DNA of 64,000 nt, taken from positions 372,001-436,000 of the forward strand of contig NZ_ADVG01000003.1 of NCBI RefSeq assembly GCF_000178855.1. The letters run 5' to 3'. Both the position numbers and the translations under genes were made by a program. Position 1 is the first letter of the stretch. Each line of letters starts with the position of its first letter. This DNA comes from Ktedonobacter racemifer DSM 44963. GTDB lineage: Bacteria > Chloroflexota > Ktedonobacteria > Ktedonobacterales > Ktedonobacteraceae. This document shows positions 45,334 to 54,216 of this stretch, in pieces. The notes beneath the pieces are model-generated. The model was given only the letters and a program-made list of their open reading frames with translations. It did no database searches and was not told where the DNA came from.

Positions 45334-46232
45334 ACACGTACCCACAGGGCCTTCGGCAAAATGGTGACATTGAAACTGCTCGCGGACATAGTTTCGCCAT
45401 CCATCTGCATATGCACAGGCTCGCGACTCTCAATCTGTACGGTTCTAGCACGATAGAAGGTTACTTCTGGCAAATCGCTGTGTTCACCTTTCTGGACGAT
45501 TGGTAATAGGCGCAGGGCACGCAACAAGGGTGTATAACGAATGGTACAGATATCGAAGCGGCCATCTGTATGATCGGCTTGAGGATTGATGCGAAAGCCA
45601 GCACCATAGGTTGGCCCCGTGGTAACCGCCATAAGGATAAAACGCTGTTCCTGCTCGCGCCTCTCTCCATTATCATCCAGGCTGAACTTTAGCCAGGGGC
45701 AACGGTGGTAGCCGAACAGCAACTGGCGCAGAGTTGAGGTGTAATAGAGAGGCATACCAGCCAGGCGCAAATATTTTTTCAGGCTCCCCGCTGCCACAGC
45801 GATATCAGCATCAAGCCCCACACTGAACGAATTGGCGAAATAGTGTTCATTTACCCGGCCAGCATCCACATCAATCAATCTGCCACTAAAGGCTCGCTCG
45901 ACCGCGGCTTGGGGATCACGAGGCAAGTGGAGGGTATTCCAGGCGAAATCACAGCCTGAACCTGCTGGCACGATGCCCAACGGAACACGCTGGCTCACGC
46001 TCAACAGGCCGTTGACAACTTCATTCACCGAGCCATCCCCGCCAACAATAATCACGGGACGCTTCTGCATAGCAGCCTGCCGGGCACGCTCCCGCGCCTC
46101 TCCTGGTGCGCTTGTCTCGATATATTCGGCCTTTTCCTGTTCCGCGCGGCTGCGTACAAGTGTACGATAGAGGTCTACTTTGCCATGTCGAGCGGCAGGA
46201 TTAAGCATGACAAGAGGTTGAGCAGACTCCAT
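45330..46232 (-). CDS. Diacylglycerol kinase family lipid kinase (YegS/BmrU type)
   Basis: The 300-residue protein starts at ATG 46232 after GAAGGAG. It has the DAGK catalytic domain: VMLNPAARHGK near the start, the nucleotide-binding IIVGGDGSVNEVVNGLL and the following GIVPAGSGCDFAWNT, with a C-terminal beta domain typical of YegS-like kinases. These phosphorylate diacylglycerol or similar lipids using ATP. It is co-translated with PlsC, which suggests that phosphatidic acid or a glycolipid precursor is made by the pair. Confidence 0.88.
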   Translation of the reverse strand: MESAQPLVMLNPAARHGKVDLYRTLVRSRAEQEKAEYIETSAPGEARERARQAAMQKRPVIIVGGDGSVNEVVNGLLSVSQRVPLGIVPAGSGCDFAWNTLHLPRDPQAAVERAFSGRLIDVDAGRVNEHYFANSFSVGLDADIAVAAGSLKKYLRLAGMPLYYTSTLRQLLFGYHRCPWLKFSLDDNGERREQEQRFILMAVTTGPTYGAGFRINPQADHTDGRFDICTIRYTPLLRALRLLPIVQKGEHSDLPEVTFYRARTVQIESREPVHMQMDGETMSASSFNVTILPKALWVRV

Positions 46233-46354
46233 AAATGTCTCCTTCAGTGGTGGATCTTAGGCAAGATTGTACCATACCCCGAAGACCTCTACAATTCCTG
46301 AAAGGATGATGTCGACGAAACGGCGTGAGAGCGCTTGGCGTGAGAACACTTAAA

Positions 46355-47347
46355 TTAGAGGTCAGCCCCGAACAACCTCAACTCTTGAGCCTCAGGAGAG
46401 AACTTGATCATACGCTCAAAGCGCAGACCCAGCTTTTCAAGAAGTTTGGCTGAACGCAGATTGTCAGGAGAAGTTATAGCCACAATCCGTTTAAGGCCAA
46501 AAACTTGTTTCCCATATTGCATGACAGCCGAGGCCGATTCATAGGCATATCCCCTACCCCCAAATCCTGGAAGAAAGGCAAAGCCAATATCCACGTCCTC
46601 TAATGCATCTCTTTTTATCAGGCCACAGATCCCGATCGGAACATTCCCCTCCTTTAACACCGTCAGGTATAGACCAAAGCCCAGGCGGCCATACATTTCA
46701 ACTGGCCCTTTCAATATATAGTTACGTGCCTCTTCGAGCGTTTTTACCCCAAAATCACCGATGAATTGCAACCACGATGGGTCATTTAAAAGCTCAAGGA
46801 TAAAATTCGCATCTTCCGTTGAGAGACGACGGTGTATCAGCCGAGGAGTGTCAAGGAGCGCATGTATATACACTTCATACGCCCCACTTACTCGCTCATG
46901 CTGTTCGCGATAATAAAGCAGCGCTTTCGGGCTGGCAAGTGTTATTCTTGTCTCATCGGCCAGTTGCACCTCTGAGAGCGTCCCTTTCGGCCACGCCAGT
47001 ATATGCTTATCGCCAAAATACTTTGTGATATAACTATTATCGCTGTGCTCAAGCAAGAAAATCTCAACCAGCACCCCCTGGTAAATAAAGGCTCGCTTGT
47101 GATGAAAGCGCTTGCCCACAACAGGCTCAAGCGCTCCCTGGTGTGCCATCCACACGTCCAGCTGCTGGAAATCTGGTGCGACATACAACAAGTCGATATC
47201 ATAATGCGCCCGTGGCAAACACAACTGCCAGACCTCCTCAGCCCAGCCGCCAAAGAGCCAGGTCCGCAAGCCCGCCTCCTCCAACTGCCGCATCAAAGCA
47301 CACACAAACGGCAAAGTGTTACTCGGTGGATACGTCCGATCATTCAT
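46355..47347 (-). CDS. Fusion of aminoglycoside-type nucleotidyltransferase and GNAT acetyltransferase
   Basis: ATG 47347 after GAGGAG gives 330 residues. Residues 10-150 resemble ANT(2'')/lincosamide nucleotidyltransferases, with LFGGWAEEVW and the metal-binding HYDIDLLY. Residues 165-330 form a GNAT domain of the RimJ/RimL type: RRLSTEDANFILELLNDPSW, the acetyl-CoA loop GFGGRGYAYESA, and ITSPDNLRSAKLLEKLGL. Both halves keep their key residues. Two modifying domains in one chain recalls bifunctional antibiotic-modifying enzymes, but the substrate is not known. It begins two bases after the preceding, frameshifted gene. Confidence 0.82.
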   Translation of the reverse strand: MNDRTYPPSNTLPFVCALMRQLEEAGLRTWLFGGWAEEVWQLCLPRAHYDIDLLYVAPDFQQLDVWMAHQGALEPVVGKRFHHKRAFIYQGVLVEIFLLEHSDNSYITKYFGDKHILAWPKGTLSEVQLADETRITLASPKALLYYREQHERVSGAYEVYIHALLDTPRLIHRRLSTEDANFILELLNDPSWLQFIGDFGVKTLEEARNYILKGPVEMYGRLGFGLYLTVLKEGNVPIGICGLIKRDALEDVDIGFAFLPGFGGRGYAYESASAVMQYGKQVFGLKRIVAITSPDNLRSAKLLEKLGLRFERMIKFSPEAQELRLFGADL

Positions 47348-47349
47348 GC

Positions 47350-47993
47350 TCAACGCTCCTCGCTCCAGGGTAACGTCTCCCAGCAATCCTTATAGGCAAA
47401 CCCGCTCCATTCGACACCAACAAAACGCTCACGATCTTGGGGAAAGGGCAGAAACTCTTCAAGCACAGTTTGGGGAATGAGCGCCATCTCAAAAGACCAG
47501 AACTCGCTGCTCGGACCACGTTTTTTAAGCGCCTCTGCCTGCTCCACATCCTGGCTTCATTAGTGACATACATGCCAAACTCAGGAAAGGTGGTGGTAAA
47601 CTCGCGCAAGATTTGCCAACACAGTCGTCCCGCGTTCTGGGAAAAGACGATATCACCCTTTCGCTGCATTGGCTCAGTTGGAAAAAGCAAAGACAGCTCT
47701 ACCAGGTGATCATACTCCCCCGGTTTTTCCGGAGCGGGATCAAAGAAGAAAAAGACCCGCGCCTGGTACACTTCATCTCCCGACTTTATAGTAACGGGAG
47801 AATCTGGTTCAAGGAACGCGTAAGGGAAGTCCGGATCAAACGAAGAGGGCCACTGGGCCCTCAATAACCACTTCTCCACAGCATCATTCAAAACGCCCAT
47901 TCTCCCCAGCGTCTGCGCCACCTTCTCAGTGACAGATGGAAAAGAATGCTCATCACAACACACCAGCGTCTGCAGAGATGTAAGTTCTGGCAC
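47350..47993 (-). pseudogene. Hypothetical protein gene with a -1 frameshift
   Basis: The first 150 residues (from ATG 47993: ELTSLQTLVCCDEHSFPSV, FFFFDPAPEKPGEYDHLVEL) end in a frame that runs into unlikely sequence. The neighbouring frame continues plausibly from about 47545 with VEQAEALKKRG and ends WETLPWSEER, followed two bases later by the fusion-gene start. Adding one base near 47545-47550 would restore about 215 residues. No family is recognised. It could be a true mutation or a sequencing error; coupling to the next gene suggests that the intact protein worked with it. Confidence 0.6.
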
Positions 47994-48308
47994 TTATCCC
48001 CTCTCTATCCAGTAATTGTTATCGCCAGTTACTCAGCGTCATCGCTATTATTCAGTGTTACTGTCTATTATGCACATGATCAGTCACATTCAACAAACAC
48101 CTTTGTGTGGCCCGCTACTGGCGTACACGGGGCTACTGCTTGGGCAAGTGTTACCACCGTATTAAGTTGTTACTGATTTGGGCGGTGTTACTACTTGAGC
48201 AAGTGTTACAATATACCCAATCTTCATAGAACCTCAACCTTTAGTGTCACTTACTCATCTCAATACGCAAGAACCATTCACACCTTTCTCATTCAAGCAA
48301 GGGGCGTC
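47994..48308. other. Gene-free interval with repeated GTTAC words
   Basis: GTTAC occurs six times between 48028 and 48208, mostly as GTGTTACT or TTGTTACT, including a partly repeated block TTGGGCAAGTGTTAC / TTGAGCAAGTGTTAC (48140-48154 and 48195-48209). A stretch at 48112-48136 resembles one arm of the hairpin at 52889-52949. No gene is seen. Confidence 0.5.
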
Positions 48309-48339
48309 TTGACTCTCAAGCCGCTTGAGAGTGTATCCT
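48309..48339 (+). promoter_or_regulatory. MerR-type promoter with 19-bp spacer and internal dyad
   Basis: TTGACT (48309-48314) and TATCCT (48334-48339) are 19 bp apart, and ACTCTCAAG-CCG-CTTGAGAGT (48312-48332) forms a perfect 9-3-9 palindrome across the spacer. An overlong spacer with a central dyad is the hallmark of MerR-activated promoters. A leader of about 230 bases, with a hairpin near 48450-48510, precedes the MerR gene. Confidence 0.75.
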
Positions 48340-48576
48340 TTGATCAAAGGGCTGGACGGCAGCAAATTCCCTTGCCGTATGAAGAGAGGAAAGGTGGCGA
48401 TCATGAAGCCCCCTGCTGGGAGCCCTCAAGGCTAGAAAACGGCCTGTTGGCGAACGAGAGAAACGGTTCGTCAGTTTCGTTCTCTCGATCTCGCCCCAAC
48501 AAGGGGCATCGTGTACAGGCTTTCCCCAAATCGTATCTGGGGAAAGTGGATGCTGTGTGGAGCAAAGGAGGCAAGC

Positions 48577-49458
48577 ATGCTCAAAATCGGGGGATTCTCC
48601 AAATTCGTGCAGGTTCCCGTTCCCACCTTGCGCTATTATGATCAAGTCGGTCTGCTCAAACCAGTTGAGGTCGATGAAGTGACTGGCTATCGCTATTACT
48701 CTGCCAGTCAAGTTACTCACTTGAATCGCATCCTGGCGCTCAAGAGCCTTGGCTTCGAGCTTGTGCAAATAGGGGTGATGTTGATGGAAGGAGTCACGGC
48801 AGAGCAGATACGTGGCATGCTGCGTTTACGACACGCCCAACTCAGACAACAGCTCGATGGGCTGCAAAGCCGTCTTGTCGAGGTGGAGGGACGTTTGCAA
48901 CAGATCGAACAGGAGGAAACAGTATCTCCCTATGATGTCATCCTCAAGCATGTCGAACCGCAACTCGTCGCCTCCGTTCGAGCAACACTTCCCACCCACG
49001 ACGCAATCCGTTCGCTGTATGGAGAAGTGTACGCCGCGCTTGAGGGGCGCGAGACCTGTGTCGGGTCCCCTTTCGTCATCTGCTACGACGAAGAGTACAA
49101 AGACCAGGACATTGATGGGGCTGCTGCGGTGACGTTGCACCAGCGGATTCCAGAGAGCGGGCGGGTGTGCGTCCACGAGGTATCTGCTACTCTGATGGCA
49201 ACCACGGTTCACCAGGGGAATAAGGCAACGCACCTCGAAGCCCAGTAGGCCATCCTCACCTGGGTCGAGACCAATGGCTACCAGATCGTCGGGCCAGCAC
49301 GAGAAGTCTTCTTGCATACCACCCTTCCTATCCCTCACGACGAGGCTTCCTCCGTGATGGAACTGCAATTCCCGGTGGAAAAGGCCGTTCCCTCGCACGA
49401 CTTGCTCCACAGCAAGCAGCGCTCCCGCAGACCTTTAGATAGTCACGAGAAGGAGTAA
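48577..49458 (+). pseudogene. MerR-family regulator with GyrI-like domain, interrupted by an in-frame amber codon
   Basis: Translation from ATG 48577 (AAAGGAGG upstream) gives the MerR helix-turn-helix (VPVPTLRYYDQVGLLKPVEV), a coiled-coil linker and most of a GyrI-like effector domain. It then reaches TAG at 49246-49248. The same frame continues open for 69 codons with family-like sequence (WVETNGYQIVGPAREVFL) to TAA at 49456-49458, which overlaps the MFS start. One nonsense change, for example from CAG, therefore splits a 293-residue regulator. The truncated 223-residue form keeps DNA binding but loses the last part of the ligand domain. Its likely operator is the promoter dyad at 48312-48332. 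Confidence 0.8.
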
Positions 49459-50729
49459 TGAATATGTCTCTCACACTGACACAGCGGCTTGGCCTGCCAA
49501 GCATGCGCGGGCAGGGAGCGCTTGTAGTAGCCACCTTGATCGACGCGCTCGGGACCGGGCTGTACCTGCCCTTCTCGCTGCTGTACTTTCAGCGGGTGGC
49601 TGGTTTGGCTCTCCCGGTCATTGGGGGAGGCCTCTCCCTTGCGACGGCTCTGATCTTGCCGATAATCCCGTTCATGGGCGTTCTTGTTGATCGCTTTGGG
49701 GCCAAGCCTATGGTGGTGGTTGCTCAGGTACTCCAGGCACTAGGGTTCCTGGGCTATCTCTTCGTCCACTCTCTTGTCGTGCTGGGTGTTTCGGCCTTGC
49801 TCGTGATGGCCGGGGCACGCCTCTTCTACGTGTCCTTCGGTGTCCTGATCGCTCAAATCGCCAGTCCAGACGAGCGTGACCGCTGGTATGGCTTGAGCGG
49901 GGCGACACAGAATCTCGGCATTGGGATGGGCGGCCTGGTGGCTGGCTTCATCGTGGCATGGGGTGGGACCATCGGCTATCAAACACTCATTGTGGCCAAT
50001 GTCCTGAGCTTCGGGCTAGCGGCGCTTCTGCTGTTGTGGCGCACAGCGCCCTCACCAGTTCGCCCTGCGCGTTCGGCAGACTCCTCTCAGGGTTCCCGTG
50101 CAGTTCTCGCCAACCGTCCCTTTCTTGTGCTCGTGGCATGCAACGTTCTGTTTACCCTGACTCTGTCTCTGCTGTCTACTGGCTTGCCTCTCTACATAAC
50201 GGAGACCTTGAACCTCTCGACGGTGACGCTGGGGATCTTGTCTGCCTTTGGTGCTGGGCTGTTGATCGGAACCCAGACCCTGGTGATGCGACTTCTCGAA
50301 CCGTATCGCCGTACACGCTCTCTGGCACTTGCCAGCCTGCTTCGCGCTCTGGGATATGCCTTGTTAGCATTAGCTCTGCTTCTTCCTCACGTTCTCCTTG
50401 TTCCCTATTTGTTTGGCGTGGTGGCGCTCAACACGCTGGCTTCTCTGATCACTGCTCCGACGGTGATCGCGCTGGCGGCAGCGAGCAGTCCTGCGCATCT
50501 GCAAGGGCGCTATCTAGCCATCTATCAGTTCTCCTGGGGGATCGCCTCGGCCCTCGCTCCCACCTTGTTTACGCTGCTCTACGCTCTCGGCCCTGCCTGG
50601 CCCTGGGTCGCCCTCATCGGGCCGACGCTGATCGCTGGCTTTGTCATGGTCCGGCTTGAGTTGTACCTGCCAGGACAGGCTGTGCATGTCCACCCGAAAG
50701 AAGTCGCAAGAAACGAACCAGCCTGTTGA
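49458..50729 (+). CDS. MFS exporter, C-terminus altered by an IS
   Basis: The 423-residue 12-helix transporter starts in a TAATG overlap with the end of the MerR frame (ATG 49458, or 49464), preceded by GAGAAGGAG. The motif LVDRFGAKPMVVVAQ is of motif A type. It probably exports a drug sensed by the MerR protein. Its last two codons before the stop and the stop codon itself lie in the terminal repeat of the IS1182 element: the present end is NEPAC-stop, whereas joining the flanks across the element would give NERF-stop. The protein is thus practically full length. Confidence 0.88.
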   Translation: MNMSLTLTQRLGLPSMRGQGALVVATLIDALGTGLYLPFSLLYFQRVAGLALPVIGGGLSLATALILPIIPFMGVLVDRFGAKPMVVVAQVLQALGFLGYLFVHSLVVLGVSALLVMAGARLFYVSFGVLIAQIASPDERDRWYGLSGATQNLGIGMGGLVAGFIVAWGGTIGYQTLIVANVLSFGLAALLLLWRTAPSPVRPARSADSSQGSRAVLANRPFLVLVACNVLFTLTLSLLSTGLPLYITETLNLSTVTLGILSAFGAGLLIGTQTLVMRLLEPYRRTRSLALASLLRALGYALLALALLLPHVLLVPYLFGVVALNTLASLITAPTVIALAAASSPAHLQGRYLAIYQFSWGIASALAPTLFTLLYALGPAWPWVALIGPTLIAGFVMVRLELYLPGQAVHVHPKEVARNEPAC

Positions 50730-52580
50730 AAAAGCCTTTGATAAGCTCATCAGCAAAGAGGAAATCTTACTTCCTCATCCTTGAAAAAGCTGAGGCAATC
50801 GGCAAAAGAAGAGATTTTCCTTGCAAAAGTGAGCGAGCACAGCATCCAAAAGAGCCCAAAAGAGGCACAGATGGCGTCCGTTGGGAACGGACGTCGGCCC
50901 CAACCTCGCTTTTTGAGCAACTGTTGGAGATTGTGTCCTGCTGCGATGACCTGAGCCTCACAGTTGACTCGCCAGAGGCGTCGCAAGCGGAAGCGTCGCA
51001 TGCCATGCCAATCCTTGGCTTCGGCAAATAAGGGTTCGACCCATACCTTCCGCTTCTTCAGGGCTTTCTGATAGGCCAGGGTCTGCTGGTAGCCCCTGAC
51101 TCGTTCGAGGTAGTTCGCATGGAAAGAGCGGTGGACCTGCCGACCGTGATTACTGGGGGTACATTGAGCTTTGAGTGGACAAGCATTACAAGTGGCTGCC
51201 TCGGCGCGGTACTCCACCTTCTCCGCTTTATACTCCATCCGAGAGAGGTGCAGCAGTTGACCGTTGGGGCAGACATAGCGATCATGCACGGCATCATAGG
51301 TGAACTTGGAGGGGCCGAAGTAAGGAGGCCTCTGCTGATCCCAGTCTGGTAAGGGGATGTAGGCCCGCATTCCCGCATCTTCAATGGCCTTGATATTTTC
51401 GATGGTCCCATACTTGGTATCGCCGGTTATCTGTCGAGGCCTCACATGCCAACGAAAGCGGACGTGCCAGAGCAAGTCAAGCATCGGCTGGTTATCCATC
51501 ACCTCCGCAGGGGTCACCAGGGCTTCTAGGATAATGCGACGTTTGCCTCCATCGACGACATAATGGGTATGATAGCCCAAATGAAGACCGCCGTTCTTGA
51601 GGCGCATTGGAGTGGCATCGGGATCAGTCGTACTGATCTGGAAGTCGGCAGAACGCTGGTAGAGCCCATGGATTTCCCTCTGCTGCCGACCCTCTTCAAC
51701 GATCCAGTCGTGCCGCATTGAGCGCTCGGTCTCAAGCTCTTCTTGCTCTTGTTGAGAGAGGACGACTGGCAGGGACGTAGGCTGAAGGCAGGTCCCCGTG
51801 TTTGAAGAACCTTCTGACATGGGAGCGTCCATGCTCTCTCCTCCCTCTTCCTCGTCCCCTTGATTTTCCTGCGCAAAAAGAGCGGTCAAATGGCGCTGGA
51901 TGGCTTCTCGCGCCTCAACAGCAAAGCGAGGTGTAAGGGAATCCAGATCCGCATTCGCATTGACCTGGGTGGAATCAAGATAAAGTTCCTTCCCCCACAC
52001 CAACTTTGCCTGTTGACACTGTTGCACGATCGCGTCGAAAAACCAGCGAAAAACATCAAGGCCATAGCGAGTACGGATCTTACTCAAGCTGGAATGATCA
52101 GGTAAAGGCTCATCCAAATCGTAGCCCAGGTACCAGCGAACGCTGAGACGATCAGCAGCCTGACGAATGAGTTGGCGTTCGGATCGAATACCCTCAAAGA
52201 ACATGACCAGTTGTAACTTGAAGAACACAACAGGGTCAATTGAGGGCCGCCCTCCACTTGCATACATTGGCTGCACACATTCGCGGACAAAGGACAGGTC
52301 GAGGGTTCGCTCCACCTGCCGATAAAAATGGTCTGCTGGCACCAGTTTCTCACGAGATACATTGACCAGCCGTGCAAATGCGCGCTCTTTCGTTCCCATC
52401 ATACCGCTCACCTCGTAGGCCAAAGCGCCTAGCCGTTGCTACTCCCTTCCAATAGGCCATTCAACGTCAGCTTTTGCTCATTGCTTCAAACTATGCATGG
52501 TATAGGGCAAGGCACGGGGCAAGTCAAGAGGGCTTTCTCTTCTCCTGATGAGGTATTTGGAAGCCTTTTTCAACAGGCTG
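50719..52580. mobile_element. IS1182-family insertion sequence with 5-bp target duplication
   Basis: The ends CAGCCTGTTGAAAAAG are perfect 16-bp inverted repeats, with partial similarity beyond. CGAAC flanks both sides (50714-50718 and 52581-52585) as the target-site duplication. The 1862-bp element holds one transposase gene on the minus strand and looks intact, so the insertion is recent. Confidence 0.9.
50750..52402 (-). CDS. IS1182 family DDE transposase
   Basis: ATG 52402 behind GAGGTGAG gives 550 residues. The N-terminal DUF772 region (GRPSIDPVVFFKLQLVMFFEGIRSERQL, family segment) is followed by the DDE domain, with first Asp in ELYLDSTQVNANAD, second Asp in ITGDTKYGT and last Glu in WVEPLFAEAKDWHGMRRF. 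A zinc-binding CNACPLKAQCTP segment lies before the last Glu. Length and motifs are complete, so the enzyme is probably active. Confidence 0.92.
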   Translation of the reverse strand: MMGTKERAFARLVNVSREKLVPADHFYRQVERTLDLSFVRECVQPMYASGGRPSIDPVVFFKLQLVMFFEGIRSERQLIRQAADRLSVRWYLGYDLDEPLPDHSSLSKIRTRYGLDVFRWFFDAIVQQCQQAKLVWGKELYLDSTQVNANADLDSLTPRFAVEAREAIQRHLTALFAQENQGDEEEGGESMDAPMSEGSSNTGTCLQPTSLPVVLSQQEQEELETERSMRHDWIVEEGRQQREIHGLYQRSADFQISTTDPDATPMRLKNGGLHLGYHTHYVVDGGKRRIILEALVTPAEVMDNQPMLDLLWHVRFRWHVRPRQITGDTKYGTIENIKAIEDAGMRAYIPLPDWDQQRPPYFGPSKFTYDAVHDRYVCPNGQLLHLSRMEYKAEKVEYRAEAATCNACPLKAQCTPSNHGRQVHRSFHANYLERVRGYQQTLAYQKALKKRKVWVEPLFAEAKDWHGMRRFRLRRLWRVNCEAQVIAAGHNLQQLLKKRGWGRRPFPTDAICASFGLFWMLCSLTFARKISSFADCLSFFKDEEVRFPLC

Positions 52581-52695
52581 CGAACGATTTTGAGACTCCA
52601 GCATACGCTCTCCAGTTCATTCATCAGAACTATCTGCGATGGGATGCGGCAAGTTTTTTTGCGTCGAGCTTATCCAGGATAATGGAGGGGTGATA

Positions 52696-52723
52696 GAGGT
52701 ACCCCCTATCCTGGGGGTACCTC
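52696..52723 (+). terminator. Hairpin, likely original terminator of the MFS gene
   Basis: GAGGTACCCCC and GGGGGTACCTC pair perfectly around six bases. It lies about 110 bases right of the IS, where the MFS transcript would have ended before the insertion. Confidence 0.55.
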
Positions 52724-52888
52724 CGTTTAGGATGTTTGGTAAAACCGCTGGCAACACAATCCATCGCGCGTGTCCTTCTTTTGGTGGATGTGGGCAAACG
52801 TTTCATGGGATTATACTTATGTCGGGACCCCCAAATAGAAAACATGTGTATTAAACAAATATCATCAGATTGTTAAAGCCGCTTTTAA

Positions 52889-52949
52889 CCCGCTACTGGC
52901 GTACGCGGCTACTCTCGTCCGAGCAGTAGCCGCGTACGCCAGTAGTGGG
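52889..52949 (-). terminator. 25-bp stem hairpin directly after the glycosyltransferase stop
   Basis: Bases 52889-52913 pair with 52925-52949 with one mismatch around an 11-base loop. It abuts the stop codon at 52950. Confidence 0.65.
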
Positions 52950-54143
52950 CTATCTGCGCTGGTTAAAATCAACTATGGCATCTGCGGCTGCGTGGTAACC
53001 ACCGCCCTCGCGCAGGGCACGCTGCATGCGCTTGGTGTTGACACGGAAGCTAGAGTCGCTGGCGATGCGATTCACTGTTTGCTTCAGGACATCGGCATGT
53101 AGCTCGCCCGTGTCCAGCGAGAGGCCCAGGCCCAGACCCTCGACGCGCCGCGCGGTGATCGCCTCCTCGGAGGTCTGAGGTACTACGATAAGCGGCACAC
53201 CATAATACAGCGACTCCATGATACTACCCAGCTCGCCATGCGTAATGAAGATGTCGGTATATTGCAAGACCTCCAACTGCGGCACAAAGGGATAGACCAT
53301 AAAGTTGCCGGGAATCTCGTTCAACTGTGAGCGGTTGATGCGCTGGCCAATGGCCTGCACGACCTGCCATGCGCTCCCACCAAAGGCTTCAAAGCAGGTG
53401 TTGAAAAAGTCAACGCGGTTATTAAAGACCGTTCCCAGGGAAATATAGAGCGCGGGTTGGCTATTGATGCGCTCCAAGGGAAACTCCGAGGTCGTGAGCC
53501 GCGAGACAATGGAGGGTCCGACAAAGCGAAAGCGCTCATCAAAGGTCTCGCCCGCGGGCTGGAAGGCCTTGGGAATAGAGATAACGTTCAGCGCTTCCAC
53601 CCGAGCATACATCTCCTGTAAGGGAAACGCATTCACGCCATAGACGCGGCAGAGCGCCTCGAAATCATTGTTCACCTGCTCAAAGGGGTGGGGATGGATC
53701 GATTCCGCGGCCCCCTCCCACAGTTCGCTCGCAAATTGAAAGTGCTCGTTGAAGACATAGCCAGGACGGAACTGGATCGCTGGCACGCCCAGCATTTGAG
53801 CCAGCACATAGCCCCAGAGGCTGGCCGGGTCATAAATCACGCAGTCCGGCTTCTCCATACGCACTACATCGCGTAGTTGCGAAAGGACGTAGCGACTCTC
53901 CTCCACTAAACGCGCGGGCGTACTTGAGGAATAGGGGCCCCTCGGCGCGCTCGGCGAGCTGAAGCCAAACATCGTCGATCGATAGGGCTGTAAGCGCGCG
54001 CCAGTAGCCTCGACCGCGCGCCGGAAATCCTCGGTCAAGCAGTACACCACCTGCTCTCCCCGCACAGCCAACTCCTGCACCACCGCCAGCGTGGGATTGA
54101 CCTGTCCATAGCGTGGTACGTTACAAAAAAGAAACTTAGCCAT
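52950..54143 (-). CDS. MGT-type glycosyltransferase (GT1 family)
   Basis: ATG 54143 with AAGGAT upstream gives 397 residues. The N-terminal half begins FLFCNVPRYGQVNPTLAVVQEL, the acceptor-binding Rossmann domain of macrolide-type glycosyltransferases. The C-terminal half carries the donor-binding signature (YISLGTVFNN, FVPQLEVLQYTDIFITHGELGSIMESLYYGVPLIVVPQ). It transfers a sugar from UDP- or TDP-sugar to a small hydrophobic acceptor such as a macrolide or flavonoid. A strong hairpin ends the gene. The neighbours do not form a biosynthetic cluster, so detoxification is as likely as biosynthesis. Confidence 0.9.
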   Translation of the reverse strand: MAKFLFCNVPRYGQVNPTLAVVQELAVRGEQVVYCLTEDFRRAVEATGARLQPYRSTMFGFSSPSAPRGPYSSSTPARLVEESRYVLSQLRDVVRMEKPDCVIYDPASLWGYVLAQMLGVPAIQFRPGYVFNEHFQFASELWEGAAESIHPHPFEQVNNDFEALCRVYGVNAFPLQEMYARVEALNVISIPKAFQPAGETFDERFRFVGPSIVSRLTTSEFPLERINSQPALYISLGTVFNNRVDFFNTCFEAFGGSAWQVVQAIGQRINRSQLNEIPGNFMVYPFVPQLEVLQYTDIFITHGELGSIMESLYYGVPLIVVPQTSEEAITARRVEGLGLGLSLDTGELHADVLKQTVNRIASDSSFRVNTKRMQRALREGGGYHAAADAIVDFNQRR

Positions 54144-54216
54144 ATATCCTTGCTCACCCTTTTCCAAATCTTTTGTTTACTGCGCGCAGACACCCGGCGC
54201 ACCTGTTTCAACGAGG

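Noticed and set aside
48195..48641. 148-codon plus-strand frame before the MerR gene
   Set aside because: It spans the MerR promoter and overlaps the MerR start in another frame, with no family-like sequence.
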